Of a stretch of 6,494 bases of DNA, positions 1-6,003 are shown one piece after another (positions within the stretch are counted from its first letter, which is position 1; every line of letters starts with the position of its first letter). The stretch is from assembly GCA_030618065.1 (NCBI GenBank), contig JAUXEE010000125.1:1-6494 (forward strand), in the 5' to 3' direction. Made by a program: the position numbers and the translations under genes. The notes under the pieces were generated by a model that worked only from the letters and a program-made list of their open reading frames with translations, was not told the origin of the DNA and did not search any database. Source of the DNA: Gemmatimonadota bacterium (lineage in GTDB: Bacteria; Gemmatimonadota; Gemmatimonadetes; Longimicrobiales; Gaopeijiaceae).

Positions 1-645
1 ACCTGGTCGGGGCGGGCGAGGGAGATCGGGGACACGGACTATATCCTGGAACGATACCGGGATGGTGTGGACGGAGCCTTCGAAAGTTGCCAGTTCTGGA
101 ACCAGCTGGCCAGTGGCCTGACCGGGCCCCTCACGGGGTATCCCATGAATTGCTCCGGAATGGTACCCAGCCCGGACACCGAAGCCGAGATCCTGGCTGC
201 CAACGACGTCTTTCCCTTCAACTTCCACACCGAACCCATGAGCCTTTATGTCCAGCTTTCCTTCCCGATTTTTCAGGGCCTCAGCCGACATCGTCAAATC
301 GAGGAAGCCAGAGTTCTGGCGGAGGACGCCCGCTACAGCCGCCGGGCCGAGGAGCTTCGGCTGCAGACCGCGGTGACCCAGGCCTACGACGAGCTCCAGA
401 CGGCCATCCAGGTGGTGGAGATCGAGGAGCGGAACCGGGAAGTCGCCAACGAACAATTGGACCTGGCCCAGGAGCGGTATCGCTTCGGTGGAGCCACATT
501 CCTTGAACTACTGGAAGCCCAGAGTTCGGTGGCGGCTGCGGAGCGGGATTTCCTGAATGCGCGGTATCGCTTCCACGGCGCCCTTTGGGCCCTGGAGGCT
601 TCTGTGGGAGAGCGGCTTCGCCCCGAGACCGATTTCCCCGAATAG
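1..645 (+). CDS. TolC-family outer-membrane efflux protein, C-terminal part (5' end outside window)
   Basis: The frame is open from the first base to the TAG at 643-645, giving 214 residues. A GTG at 67 could be taken as a start, but the frame continues unbroken upstream of it, so this is the C-terminal half of a longer protein. TolC proteins form trimeric outer-membrane channels joined to a long periplasmic alpha-helical tunnel. Visible here are a strand with the typical 'LSFPIFQG' turn (residues 86-93), then a long charged helical coiled coil (about 98-205). The coiled coil contains the family hallmark 'YRFGGATFLELLEAQ' followed by an A-rich repeat and a final 'LEASVGERL'. Before the strand lies a long loop (about 20-78) rich in Gly/Pro with Cys30 and Cys51, which should face outside the cell. 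The adaptor gene follows 37 bases downstream, consistent with one operon. The family call is firm; the substrate is unknown. Confidence 0.93.
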   Translation, partial: TWSGRAREIGDTDYILERYRDGVDGAFESCQFWNQLASGLTGPLTGYPMNCSGMVPSPDTEAEILAANDVFPFNFHTEPMSLYVQLSFPIFQGLSRHRQIEEARVLAEDARYSRRAEELRLQTAVTQAYDELQTAIQVVEIEERNREVANEQLDLAQERYRFGGATFLELLEAQSSVAAAERDFLNARYRFHGALWALEASVGERLRPETDFPE

Positions 646-670
646 ACCCCCGAATTCACCATAGACCTGC

Positions 671-675
671 GAGGG
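671..675 (+). promoter_or_regulatory. Ribosome binding site supporting a TTG start for the adaptor gene
   Basis: GAGGG lies 7 bases before the TTG at 683. It is the reason for choosing this rare start. Starting there keeps the basic N-terminus and the membrane anchor, and no in-frame ATG lies between it and the anchor. Confidence 0.6.
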
Positions 676-682
676 CGCTTCC

Positions 683-1939
683 TTGGACATCATCCGAGAG
701 CAGAAACCCAAGAGGAACAAGCGGATCATTCAGGCTTCCGCCGGCGTGTTGGTCCTCGTTCTCATCACCTGGGGGTTGAGAAGCCTTCAACCTGCGGCGC
801 CATCGGTGGACCGGGCGACCGTCTGGACCGACACGGTCAAGTTTGGGACGATGGTCCGGGCCGTCCGGGGGAATGGCACGCTGGTCCCGGAAGAGATGCG
901 TTACATCACGGCCGTCACGGCTGGGCGGGTGGAGCAGCGGTACCTTCTTCCCGGCGTGGAGATCGACTCTACCACGGTGATTCTCCGATTGAGTAATCCC
1001 GATGTAGAAGTTCAGCTCCTGCAATCCCAACAACAGTTGAGCCAGGCCCAAGCCCAGCTCATCACCCTCCGCTCAGGGCTGGCCACGCAACGCCTCACCC
1101 AGGAGGGGTTGGTGGCTCAGACCCGAACTCAGTACCTGGATGCCAGGCGGGTCTACGACCAGAACCAGCGCCTTTTCGACCGAAATCCGGACCTGGTGGC
1201 CAAGGCCGAGATGGACCGGAGCCGGGAATTGGCCGAGGAGTGGGAGACGCGCCTGGCTCTTGAAGAGGAGCGCAGGGATGTCATGGCGTCCTCGGTGGAC
1301 GAACAGATCGAGGCTCAGCGAGGCCAGGTCGGGCGCCTCCGGGCCATCGTCCAGTTCAACATGGAGCGTCTGGCCTCGATGGAGGTGACGGCGGGAGTCT
1401 CCGGAGTTCTGGCGGAGCTTCCGGTCCAGGAAGGGGAATGGGTCCAGGCGGGAGGAAGTCTTGCCCGCGTGGTTCAACCTGGCCGCCTCCGAGCCGAGGT
1501 CAGGATTCCCCAGACCCAGGCTCAGGACATCGTGGTGGGCCAAACCGCCTACATCGATACTCGCAACGATACCATCATGGGACGTGTCAGCCGCATCGAC
1601 CCGGCGGTTCAAAACGCCGCCGTCCTCATCGACGTGGCCCTTATCGGGGAACTTCCCAGGAGCGCCAGGCCGGATCTGAGCATCGACGGAACGGTGGAGA
1701 TCGAGCGGCTGGAGAATGTGATTTACGTGGGTCGCCCGGCCTTCGGTCAGGCCAACAGCCGGGTAGGGATGTTCAAGCTCGTCGAGGATGGCAACTATGC
1801 CGAGCGTGTGAGCGTCCAACTGGGGGCAAGCTCGGTCAACCAGATCCAGGTGTTGGAGGGCCTCGAACCCGGAGATGTGGTCATTCTTTCGGCCATGGAC
1901 CAGTGGGACGGATACGACCGGGTCAGGCTCAGAGGTTGA
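683..1939 (+). CDS. HlyD/MacA-type periplasmic adaptor subunit of an efflux system
   Basis: The product is 418 residues, a normal length for membrane-fusion proteins that bridge an inner-membrane transporter to a TolC channel. The TTG start is supported by GAGGG at 671-675. The order of parts is as follows. A basic N-terminus (residues 1-14) and one membrane helix (about 15-33) are followed by the first half of a lipoyl-like domain (about 70-110, 'ITAVTAGRVEQ'). A Q/E/R-rich coiled-coil hairpin (about 112-232) would contact TolC. The second lipoyl half (about 236-264) contains 'GVSGVLAELPVQEGEWV'. A beta-barrel (about 268-345) and a membrane-proximal domain (about 346-418, with 'VLEGLEPGDVVI') complete it. 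The N-terminal anchor and the downstream MacB/LolD-type ATPases point to an ABC-driven rather than RND-driven pump. Substrate unknown. Long antisense open frames over it are compositional shadows. Confidence 0.92.
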   Translation: MDIIREQKPKRNKRIIQASAGVLVLVLITWGLRSLQPAAPSVDRATVWTDTVKFGTMVRAVRGNGTLVPEEMRYITAVTAGRVEQRYLLPGVEIDSTTVILRLSNPDVEVQLLQSQQQLSQAQAQLITLRSGLATQRLTQEGLVAQTRTQYLDARRVYDQNQRLFDRNPDLVAKAEMDRSRELAEEWETRLALEEERRDVMASSVDEQIEAQRGQVGRLRAIVQFNMERLASMEVTAGVSGVLAELPVQEGEWVQAGGSLARVVQPGRLRAEVRIPQTQAQDIVVGQTAYIDTRNDTIMGRVSRIDPAVQNAAVLIDVALIGELPRSARPDLSIDGTVEIERLENVIYVGRPAFGQANSRVGMFKLVEDGNYAERVSVQLGASSVNQIQVLEGLEPGDVVILSAMDQWDGYDRVRLRG

Positions 1940-2063
1940 AAACCCGGTGAAACCCATAGGGCAGCCGTATCGTAAGGCGGGGGCAAGTAGAAGCTCGCTC
2001 GGGAAAAGCCAAAGGCAGAAGCTCGGAAGATAGAGCAGAAACCCAGAAGATTGAGGAGAACCG
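1940..2063 (+). other. 124-base purine-rich intergenic gap within the efflux operon
   Basis: This is the only long gap in the window. It is rich in A and G on the plus strand and holds a 9-base direct repeat, AGAAGCTCG, at 1989-1997 and 2017-2025, plus short AAACCC repeats near 1940-1945 and 1950-1955. I found no convincing promoter boxes, strong hairpin or small coding frame. It could be an untranslated leader or a spacer that adjusts ATPase expression. Confidence 0.4.
2053..2058 (+). promoter_or_regulatory. Ribosome binding site of the first ABC ATPase
   Basis: GAGGAG lies 5 bases before the ATG at 2064, a strong match that fixes the start after the long gap. Confidence 0.75.
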
Positions 2064-2801
2064 ATGTCCAACGACGCCCATTCGCTCATCCACCTCCAGG
2101 GTCTGAGCAAGGTCTTCTACACCGAGGAAGTGGAGACCCACGCCCTCTCCAATATCGATATGGAGATCAAGAAGGGAGAGTTCGTGTCCATCTCCGGGCC
2201 CTCCGGTTGTGGAAAGACCACTCTCCTCTCCATTCTGGGACTTCTGGATTCTCCCAGTGGGGGCAACTACGTACTCGATAACGAGCCGGTTGAGAATCTG
2301 ACGGCTTCCACCCGGGCCAAGATCCGGAACCAGGCCATCGGTTTCGTTTTCCAGGCATTCAACCTCATCGGGGACCTGACGGTATACGAGAACGTGGAGC
2401 TTCCCCTCACGTATCGAGGCATGCCCGGCAAGGAGCGAAAGACCCGGGTGCAGGAAGCCCTCGAGCGGGTGGGCATGGCCCACCGGATCAACCACTATCC
2501 GTCCCAGCTCTCCGGGGGTCAGCAGCAGCGGGTGGCCGTTGCCCGAGCCATTGTGGGGAAGCCTCTCATTCTCCTGGCAGACGAGCCCACGGGTAACCTC
2601 GATTCGAAAAACGGGCACGCCGTCATGGGGCTGCTGAAAGAGCTGCATGACGAAGGCGCCACCATCTGCATGGTGACCCACGATCCGCGCTACGCCCATA
2701 TGGCCGAGCGGATGATTCATCTCTTCGACGGCCAGGTTCTCAGCGAGGAGGAGGCCAAGAAGATGGCTGAGCTCGAGGAGATTGGCTTCGACATAGCTTG
2801 A
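2064..2801 (+). CDS. ABC transporter ATP-binding protein, MacB/LolD type (first of two)
   Basis: The 245-residue cytoplasmic nucleotide-binding subunit has every catalytic motif intact. These are Walker A GPSGCGKT (45-52), Q-loop Gln97 in 'FVFQAFN', signature LSGGQQQR (149-156), Walker B 'LILLADEP' (168-175) with catalytic Glu174, D-loop NLDS (178-181) and switch His206. The 'FNLIGDLTVYENVELPL' stretch after the Q-loop is typical of the LolD/MacB/FtsE branch, which pairs with FtsX-like permeases in export or membrane-to-periplasm energy transfer. It has a short acidic C-terminal tail (about 226-245) beyond the usual domain. It follows the adaptor gene after a 124-base gap and precedes a paralogous ATPase by 18 bases. 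No permease gene is adjacent on its 3' side. Function as a pump motor is well supported; substrate unknown. Confidence 0.95.
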   Translation: MSNDAHSLIHLQGLSKVFYTEEVETHALSNIDMEIKKGEFVSISGPSGCGKTTLLSILGLLDSPSGGNYVLDNEPVENLTASTRAKIRNQAIGFVFQAFNLIGDLTVYENVELPLTYRGMPGKERKTRVQEALERVGMAHRINHYPSQLSGGQQQRVAVARAIVGKPLILLADEPTGNLDSKNGHAVMGLLKELHDEGATICMVTHDPRYAHMAERMIHLFDGQVLSEEEAKKMAELEEIGFDIA

Positions 2802-2819
2802 CTCGGTAGATTAGAATCC

Positions 2820-3488
2820 ATGACCCTCATCAGCCTTCGGAACATAGAGAAATCCTATAAGACGGGTGCCGGCGAGACCTTCGTGCTGCGGCGGATCTCC
2901 ATGGACATCGAGTCAGGGGATTTCATCACCATCATGGGCCCGTCGGGCGCTGGAAAATCCACCTTGCTGGCTATCCTGGGGATGTTGGACGGGGATTGGG
3001 CGGGGGAGTACTTCCTCCTCCATGAGGCCGTCCATACCATGAAGCCCAAGGACCGCATGGGGCTGAATCGGCACTACATCGGGTTCGTCTTCCAGCAGTA
3101 CCACCTCCTGGACGATCTGACGGTGTACGAGAATCTGGAAATCCCTCTCTCGTACCGGAACGTGAAGAGGAAGGAGAGGGAGGCGATGGTGGCCGATACC
3201 CTGGACCGCTTCCAGATCGTGGGAAAGAAGGATCTCTACCCCAATCAGCTCTCCGGCGGACAGCAGCAGATGGTGGCGGTGGCCCGTGCGGTCATCTCCG
3301 AGCCCAAGGTGATCCTGGCCGATGAGCCCACCGGGAGCCTCCACACCTCCCAGGGCAAGATGATCATGGATCTCCTGAAGACTCTGAATGATGAAGGCAC
3401 CACGATTATCCAGGTGACCCACAACGAGGCCTGGGCGGCCTACGGAAGCCGAATCATCAACCTTCAGGACGGCTGGATGGTGAGCTAG
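2820..3488 (+). CDS. ABC transporter ATP-binding protein, MacB/LolD type (second, with altered motifs)
   Basis: This 222-residue paralogue of the preceding ATPase shares the same layout and the same 'DLTVYEN' stretch. Walker A is GPSGAGKST (40-48), the Q-loop Gln is 92, the signature is LSGGQQQ (144-150), Walker B is 'KVILADEP' (163-170) with Glu169, and the switch His is 201. Two positions depart from the norm. The residue after the signature is Met151 where Arg or Lys is usual, and the D-loop reads SLHTS (173-177), with His175 in place of the near-invariant Asp. The Walker motifs are intact, so ATP binding is expected, but the altered D-loop suggests asymmetric hydrolysis or a regulatory role. 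The start at 2820 lacks a good ribosome binding site; its position 18 bases after the upstream stop suggests coupled translation. It is the last gene of the plus-strand unit. Confidence 0.93.
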   Translation: MTLISLRNIEKSYKTGAGETFVLRRISMDIESGDFITIMGPSGAGKSTLLAILGMLDGDWAGEYFLLHEAVHTMKPKDRMGLNRHYIGFVFQQYHLLDDLTVYENLEIPLSYRNVKRKEREAMVADTLDRFQIVGKKDLYPNQLSGGQQQMVAVARAVISEPKVILADEPTGSLHTSQGKMIMDLLKTLNDEGTTIIQVTHNEAWAAYGSRIINLQDGWMVS

Positions 3489-3506
3489 GCGTGAGTTGGA
3501 GGTGGG
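3489..3506. other. 18-base junction between convergent genes
   Basis: Only 18 bases separate the TAG of the second ATPase (3486-3488) from the TAG of the minus-strand gene (3509-3507). A distant pairing of GGTGGG (3501-3506) with CCCACC (3535-3540) is possible, but the loop is long and no U-tract follows. I therefore see no convincing intrinsic terminator for either direction. Confidence 0.5.
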
Positions 3507-4088
3507 CTATGCGCTTGTCCGCCTCAACCACCACCCCACCAGGAGCAGGGGCAAAAGGGCCAGGGTGAGAATGAGGTAGGGGTTTCCCAGGAGGCCCGCC
3601 TCCTGGACGGTGACCTGGAAGACGGTTTCGCCCTCTCCTTTCGGTCCCCTCAGCCGCACCCGAATCTCCCAGAGCCCCTCGGACCCCAGGGCGAACTTCG
3701 CAGCGTAATAGCGGGAATCCTCAGCCTGATCCCGGGTGGCAGGGTGCCGAACCTCACCTCCCGTTCCGTCCAACCGCCGGCCTACCACCTCGATCTCCAG
3801 TCCTTCCGCCAGAGCGCGGCCCCCCTCGAGGGTGACCAGCACCGAGACGTCGATGGAGTCGGGGGGGATGGGTGTGGGGTCAGTGAAGACGCTCACCCGG
3901 TAGGCGCCCATGGGAACGTTGGCGACCCTCAGGGTGCCACCGTCGGCCCAGAGGGTACCCTGTACGGCCATGTGCAAGCAGCTGATGGCGCCGACCCCTA
4001 TCAGGGCACCGGACGACCGGGCAGCGCACCCGGAGAGACGACTCCCACGCATCCTCAACCGCATTCTCGGCCGCGTCTTCCCACGCAT
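3507..4088 (-). CDS. Exported FixH/YtkA-like domain protein with a C-terminal membrane anchor (function unknown)
   Basis: The product is 193 residues from the ATG at 4088; the open frame continues upstream, but that part overlaps the polyferredoxin gene in another frame. GGGAG (4099-4095) sits 6 bases before this ATG. The N-terminus is strongly basic (residues 1-18), followed by a hydrophobic stretch (about 27-47), which suggests an export signal. Cleavage near 'TLWA' (45-48) is possible, and Cys37 could alternatively be lipidated, though the lipobox is poor. Residues about 50-165 look like a beta-sandwich: 'GAYRVSVFTDPTPIPP' then 'IDVSVLV', a pattern seen in YtkA/FixH-like domains. A single helix (about 170-187) followed by Arg-Arg anchors the C-terminus, the reverse of classical FixH, which is anchored at its N-terminus. 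It begins 2 bases after the polyferredoxin stop. FixH neighbours the FixG/CcoG iron-sulfur protein in copper-oxidase assembly operons, so a similar partnership is inferred, not shown. Confidence 0.75.
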   Translation of the reverse strand: MRGKTRPRMRLRMRGSRLSGCAARSSGALIGVGAISCLHMAVQGTLWADGGTLRVANVPMGAYRVSVFTDPTPIPPDSIDVSVLVTLEGGRALAEGLEIEVVGRRLDGTGGEVRHPATRDQAEDSRYYAAKFALGSEGLWEIRVRLRGPKGEGETVFQVTVQEAGLLGNPYLILTLALLPLLLVGWWLRRTSA

Positions 4089-4093
4089 CCTCA
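4043..4093 (-). repeat. 15-base direct repeat duplicating a start-codon context
   Basis: TCCCACGCATCCTCA (plus strand) occurs at 4043-4057 and 4079-4093, offset by 36 bases and therefore in frame. On the minus strand each copy reads TGAGGATGCGTGGGA, so the same ATG context appears twice, with a third in-frame ATG between them (4064). The first copy includes the TGA of the polyferredoxin gene and the chosen start of the next gene; the second encodes the internal Met13-Arg-Gly. Confidence 0.85.
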
Positions 4094-5587
4094 GCTCCCC
4101 ATGAAGGTGCCCCTCATCTCCATGGGCTGGAGGAGGAGCCAGACGCCGGCAACGGAAAGGAAGAGGGCCAACAGGCCCCAGGGGGCGAAGGCCCGTACGG
4201 CCCGAGGCCCTGGGCCCACCTCCCGTACGGCGATTCGGTAGGCGACGACCAGGGACACAAGGAGGCCCAACTCCAGGAAGATCAGCTCCAGGGGAAGGAG
4301 CCAGGATTCGGGAACCAGGGGTCCCACGGCCCAGGAGGGAGCCCGGGGGAAGGAGAAGCCCAGAAAGGCCAGGTACTCCTGGGTAAGGGGGACGATGGCA
4401 AGGCCGCCGACCAGGAAATGGAAAAGGTAGTGTGCGACCCACATTCCGAATCCCAGGGGCACCAGGGCGTAGCCGTAACGGGTGGCCTCCTGGATGATGG
4501 TTCGTCCCGACCTGGAGAGGCTCGCCGAACATCTGGCGACGCACCCCACCAGGAGAGCCGGCAGGAGAATCATCCCCGCCAGGAAAAGGACGCCTATCAC
4601 CAGCGGTTCGGAGGTGGTTCCCATGACCCGCCCCATCCATGCCTCCACGGCATAGACCGGGGTCACCATCCCGAAGGCGTTCAAAAAGGCGGCGAAGGTG
4701 AGGAAGAGAGCCAGCGCCGCCAAGTCCGGCCGACGGCTGAAGCGGCCCACTCCCGCTCTCTGGGGGTCCTCCCAGAGCTCCCTGGCAGGGGCCCGGGTCA
4801 GGATTCCCACATTATCATGCGGACAGGCGTGGATGCACTCCATGCAGAAGGTGCAGTCCATGTTTCCGGTCTTCGTCTCCTGGTAGAGCCAAAGCTCACA
4901 TCCCGCTTGAAGGAGCTTGCCCCGCTCGTGGGGGCGAAGGGCCTCGGTTCCCTGGTCCAGACCCCGAGGCTCTTCGTACCGGCCCACGATGCAGTCCCGG
5001 GTTCGGCAGGTGGCGCAGACGCCGGGCTCCCGAACGGCGATCTCCAGGGGAGAGGCCAGGGAGTTCACAAAGTGGAATTGGCCGATGGGGCAGACATGCT
5101 TACAGAAGGTGGCTCCACGGAAGAACCCGTCGATGACGAAGGCGGCCACGAAGTAGCTGAGGGCCAACCATGCCGTGAGGAGAGGGCTGGCCCAGAGGTG
5201 ATAAGCCTCATAGGCCCATAAGAAGAGGAAGAGAAGAAAGAGGGCGAGCCACTTGGTCCTCAACGCCTTGGGCCAGTGTCTATCGGCTGGTAGAAGCTTT
5301 TTAGCCAACTTCCTGGGGAGCATGAAGGGGCAGGCCATGCAGAAGAGATTTCCGGCCAGGAGGAGGGCCAAAGCGACGAAACCCCTCCAGTGAACCCAGG
5401 GGAGGACCCCCGCCATGTTCTTGGGGGAGAGCTGAGGACCCCAGAACCCATCCACCATCACCAGAATGGCCAGGCTCAGGAAGAGGGCTTGCAGCACACT
5501 TCGGGAGTGGCGCCACCGGAGGAAGGAACCCAGGAGGGGAGATCTCAACAGATCCCGGCCTCCGGCCCTCGGAGATCTACCCGTCAA
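4091..5587 (-). CDS. Polytopic membrane polyferredoxin (4Fe-4S protein related to NapH/NosR/CcoG)
   Basis: The product is 498 residues from a TTG start that overlaps the upstream stop as TTGA (5587-5584). The hydrophobic profile suggests about nine membrane segments (near 29-47, 66-86, 112-130, 138-156, 286-305, 325-350, 370-397, 430-452, 466-487). Cysteine motifs lie at the membrane edge and in the loop between segments four and five: FCMACP (82-87), FCKHVCP (161-167), CATCRTRDC (191-199) and a textbook 4Fe-4S motif CTFCMECIHACP (245-256). CxxxCP plus ferredoxin motifs are typical of NapH, NosR and CcoG/FixG proteins, which carry electrons across or along the membrane to periplasmic enzymes or to copper-site assembly. 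A second, cysteine-poor membrane half (about 286-487) follows and includes HxxxH (His386, His390) within a segment, possibly a metal or haem site. It sits between two FixH/YtkA-like genes and downstream of SCO. The electron-transfer role is well supported; the partner is unknown. Confidence 0.88.
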   Translation of the reverse strand: MTGRSPRAGGRDLLRSPLLGSFLRWRHSRSVLQALFLSLAILVMVDGFWGPQLSPKNMAGVLPWVHWRGFVALALLLAGNLFCMACPFMLPRKLAKKLLPADRHWPKALRTKWLALFLLFLFLWAYEAYHLWASPLLTAWLALSYFVAAFVIDGFFRGATFCKHVCPIGQFHFVNSLASPLEIAVREPGVCATCRTRDCIVGRYEEPRGLDQGTEALRPHERGKLLQAGCELWLYQETKTGNMDCTFCMECIHACPHDNVGILTRAPARELWEDPQRAGVGRFSRRPDLAALALFLTFAAFLNAFGMVTPVYAVEAWMGRVMGTTSEPLVIGVLFLAGMILLPALLVGCVARCSASLSRSGRTIIQEATRYGYALVPLGFGMWVAHYLFHFLVGGLAIVPLTQEYLAFLGFSFPRAPSWAVGPLVPESWLLPLELIFLELGLLVSLVVAYRIAVREVGPGPRAVRAFAPWGLLALFLSVAGVWLLLQPMEMRGTFMGS

Positions 5588-6003
5588 GGGCTGCCCCCCA
5601 CGCGTCCTACCACCTTGGTCGGCCTAACAGCCCGCACCCAACGTCCATCCGGAAGGGTGGCTCGGAGGGTCAAGATCCAATCCCCCGCCATGGTGAAGCG
5701 GAAGTCGGAGATACCGTAGCTTCCGGGGCCTTCGGCCTGGGCCGTGTCCACCACCGGGACCATCCCGGCATGGCTCATATTCCCTTCCACTACGATCTCG
5801 GCTCCTTCCACCGGGGCGCCGGCCGTGTCCTCCAGGGTGATGATGAGACGAGCCGGTCCTACGGCCGGCGGAGTCGGGGAGATGGCCACATCCAGAACCA
5901 GCCCGGGGTCTCCCCTTTCCATCTCACCTCGACACGCTCCCAGAAGGAGGGCGAGGAGAATGAGGACAGGGAAAGTGAGGACGGGGAGAAGGGCAGATTT
6001 CAT
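5584..6003 (-). CDS. YtkA/FixH-like lipoprotein, putative metal-related
   Basis: The product is 139 residues. The N-terminus is a lipoprotein signal: hydrophobic residues 4-21 end in the lipobox LGAC, with Cys24 as the lipid-attachment site. The remainder (about 34-135) is a single predicted beta-sandwich with the features of the YtkA-like domain: 'GAPVEGAEIVVEGNMSHAGM' followed by 'GSYGISDFRFTMAGDWIL'. The Met/His cluster NMSHAGM (75-81) and Met105 are possible copper ligands. Its ATG overlaps the SCO stop as ATGA (6003-6000) and is preceded by a very strong ribosome binding site. Its own stop overlaps the next start. Being translated directly after a SCO copper chaperone, it probably works in the periplasm on copper delivery or as an accessory to a copper enzyme; that is an inference from its neighbours. 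Confidence 0.85.
   Translation of the reverse strand: MKSALLPVLTFPVLILLALLLGACRGEMERGDPGLVLDVAISPTPPAVGPARLIITLEDTAGAPVEGAEIVVEGNMSHAGMVPVVDTAQAEGPGSYGISDFRFTMAGDWILTLRATLPDGRWVRAVRPTKVVGRVGGSP

Noticed and set aside
67..645. GTG at 67 as the start of the TolC-family gene
   Set aside because: The frame is open upstream to the window edge and a full TolC protein needs roughly twice this length.
1936..1975. TTGAAA near 1936 as a promoter -35 box for the ATPase pair
   Set aside because: No -10-like box lies at a proper distance; the nearest AT-rich hexamer is about 26 bases away.
1073..2110. 345-residue open frame on the minus strand opposite the adaptor gene
   Set aside because: It lies wholly over the well-supported adaptor gene, runs past the gap into the ATPase, has no recognisable domain and has the His/Leu/Gly/Pro-rich composition typical of antisense frames in GC-rich DNA.
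1929..2720. 263-residue minus-strand open frame opposite the first ATPase
   Set aside because: It mirrors conserved ATPase motifs and has no domain of its own, so it is a compositional shadow.
3501..3540. GGTGGG/CCCACC inverted repeat as a terminator
   Set aside because: The stem is only 6 bases with a 28-base loop and has no U-tract on either strand.
4089..4640. N-terminal extension of the FixH-like gene back to 4640
   Set aside because: The extension is Pro/Gly/Arg-rich, overlaps the polyferredoxin in another frame and lacks homology-like features. The ATG at 4088 has a well-placed ribosome binding site and starts a plausible signal sequence.
4418..5221. 267-residue plus-strand open frame opposite the polyferredoxin
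   Set aside because: It is Gly/Glu/His-rich low-complexity translation with no motif; the opposite strand encodes clear membrane segments and Fe-S motifs.
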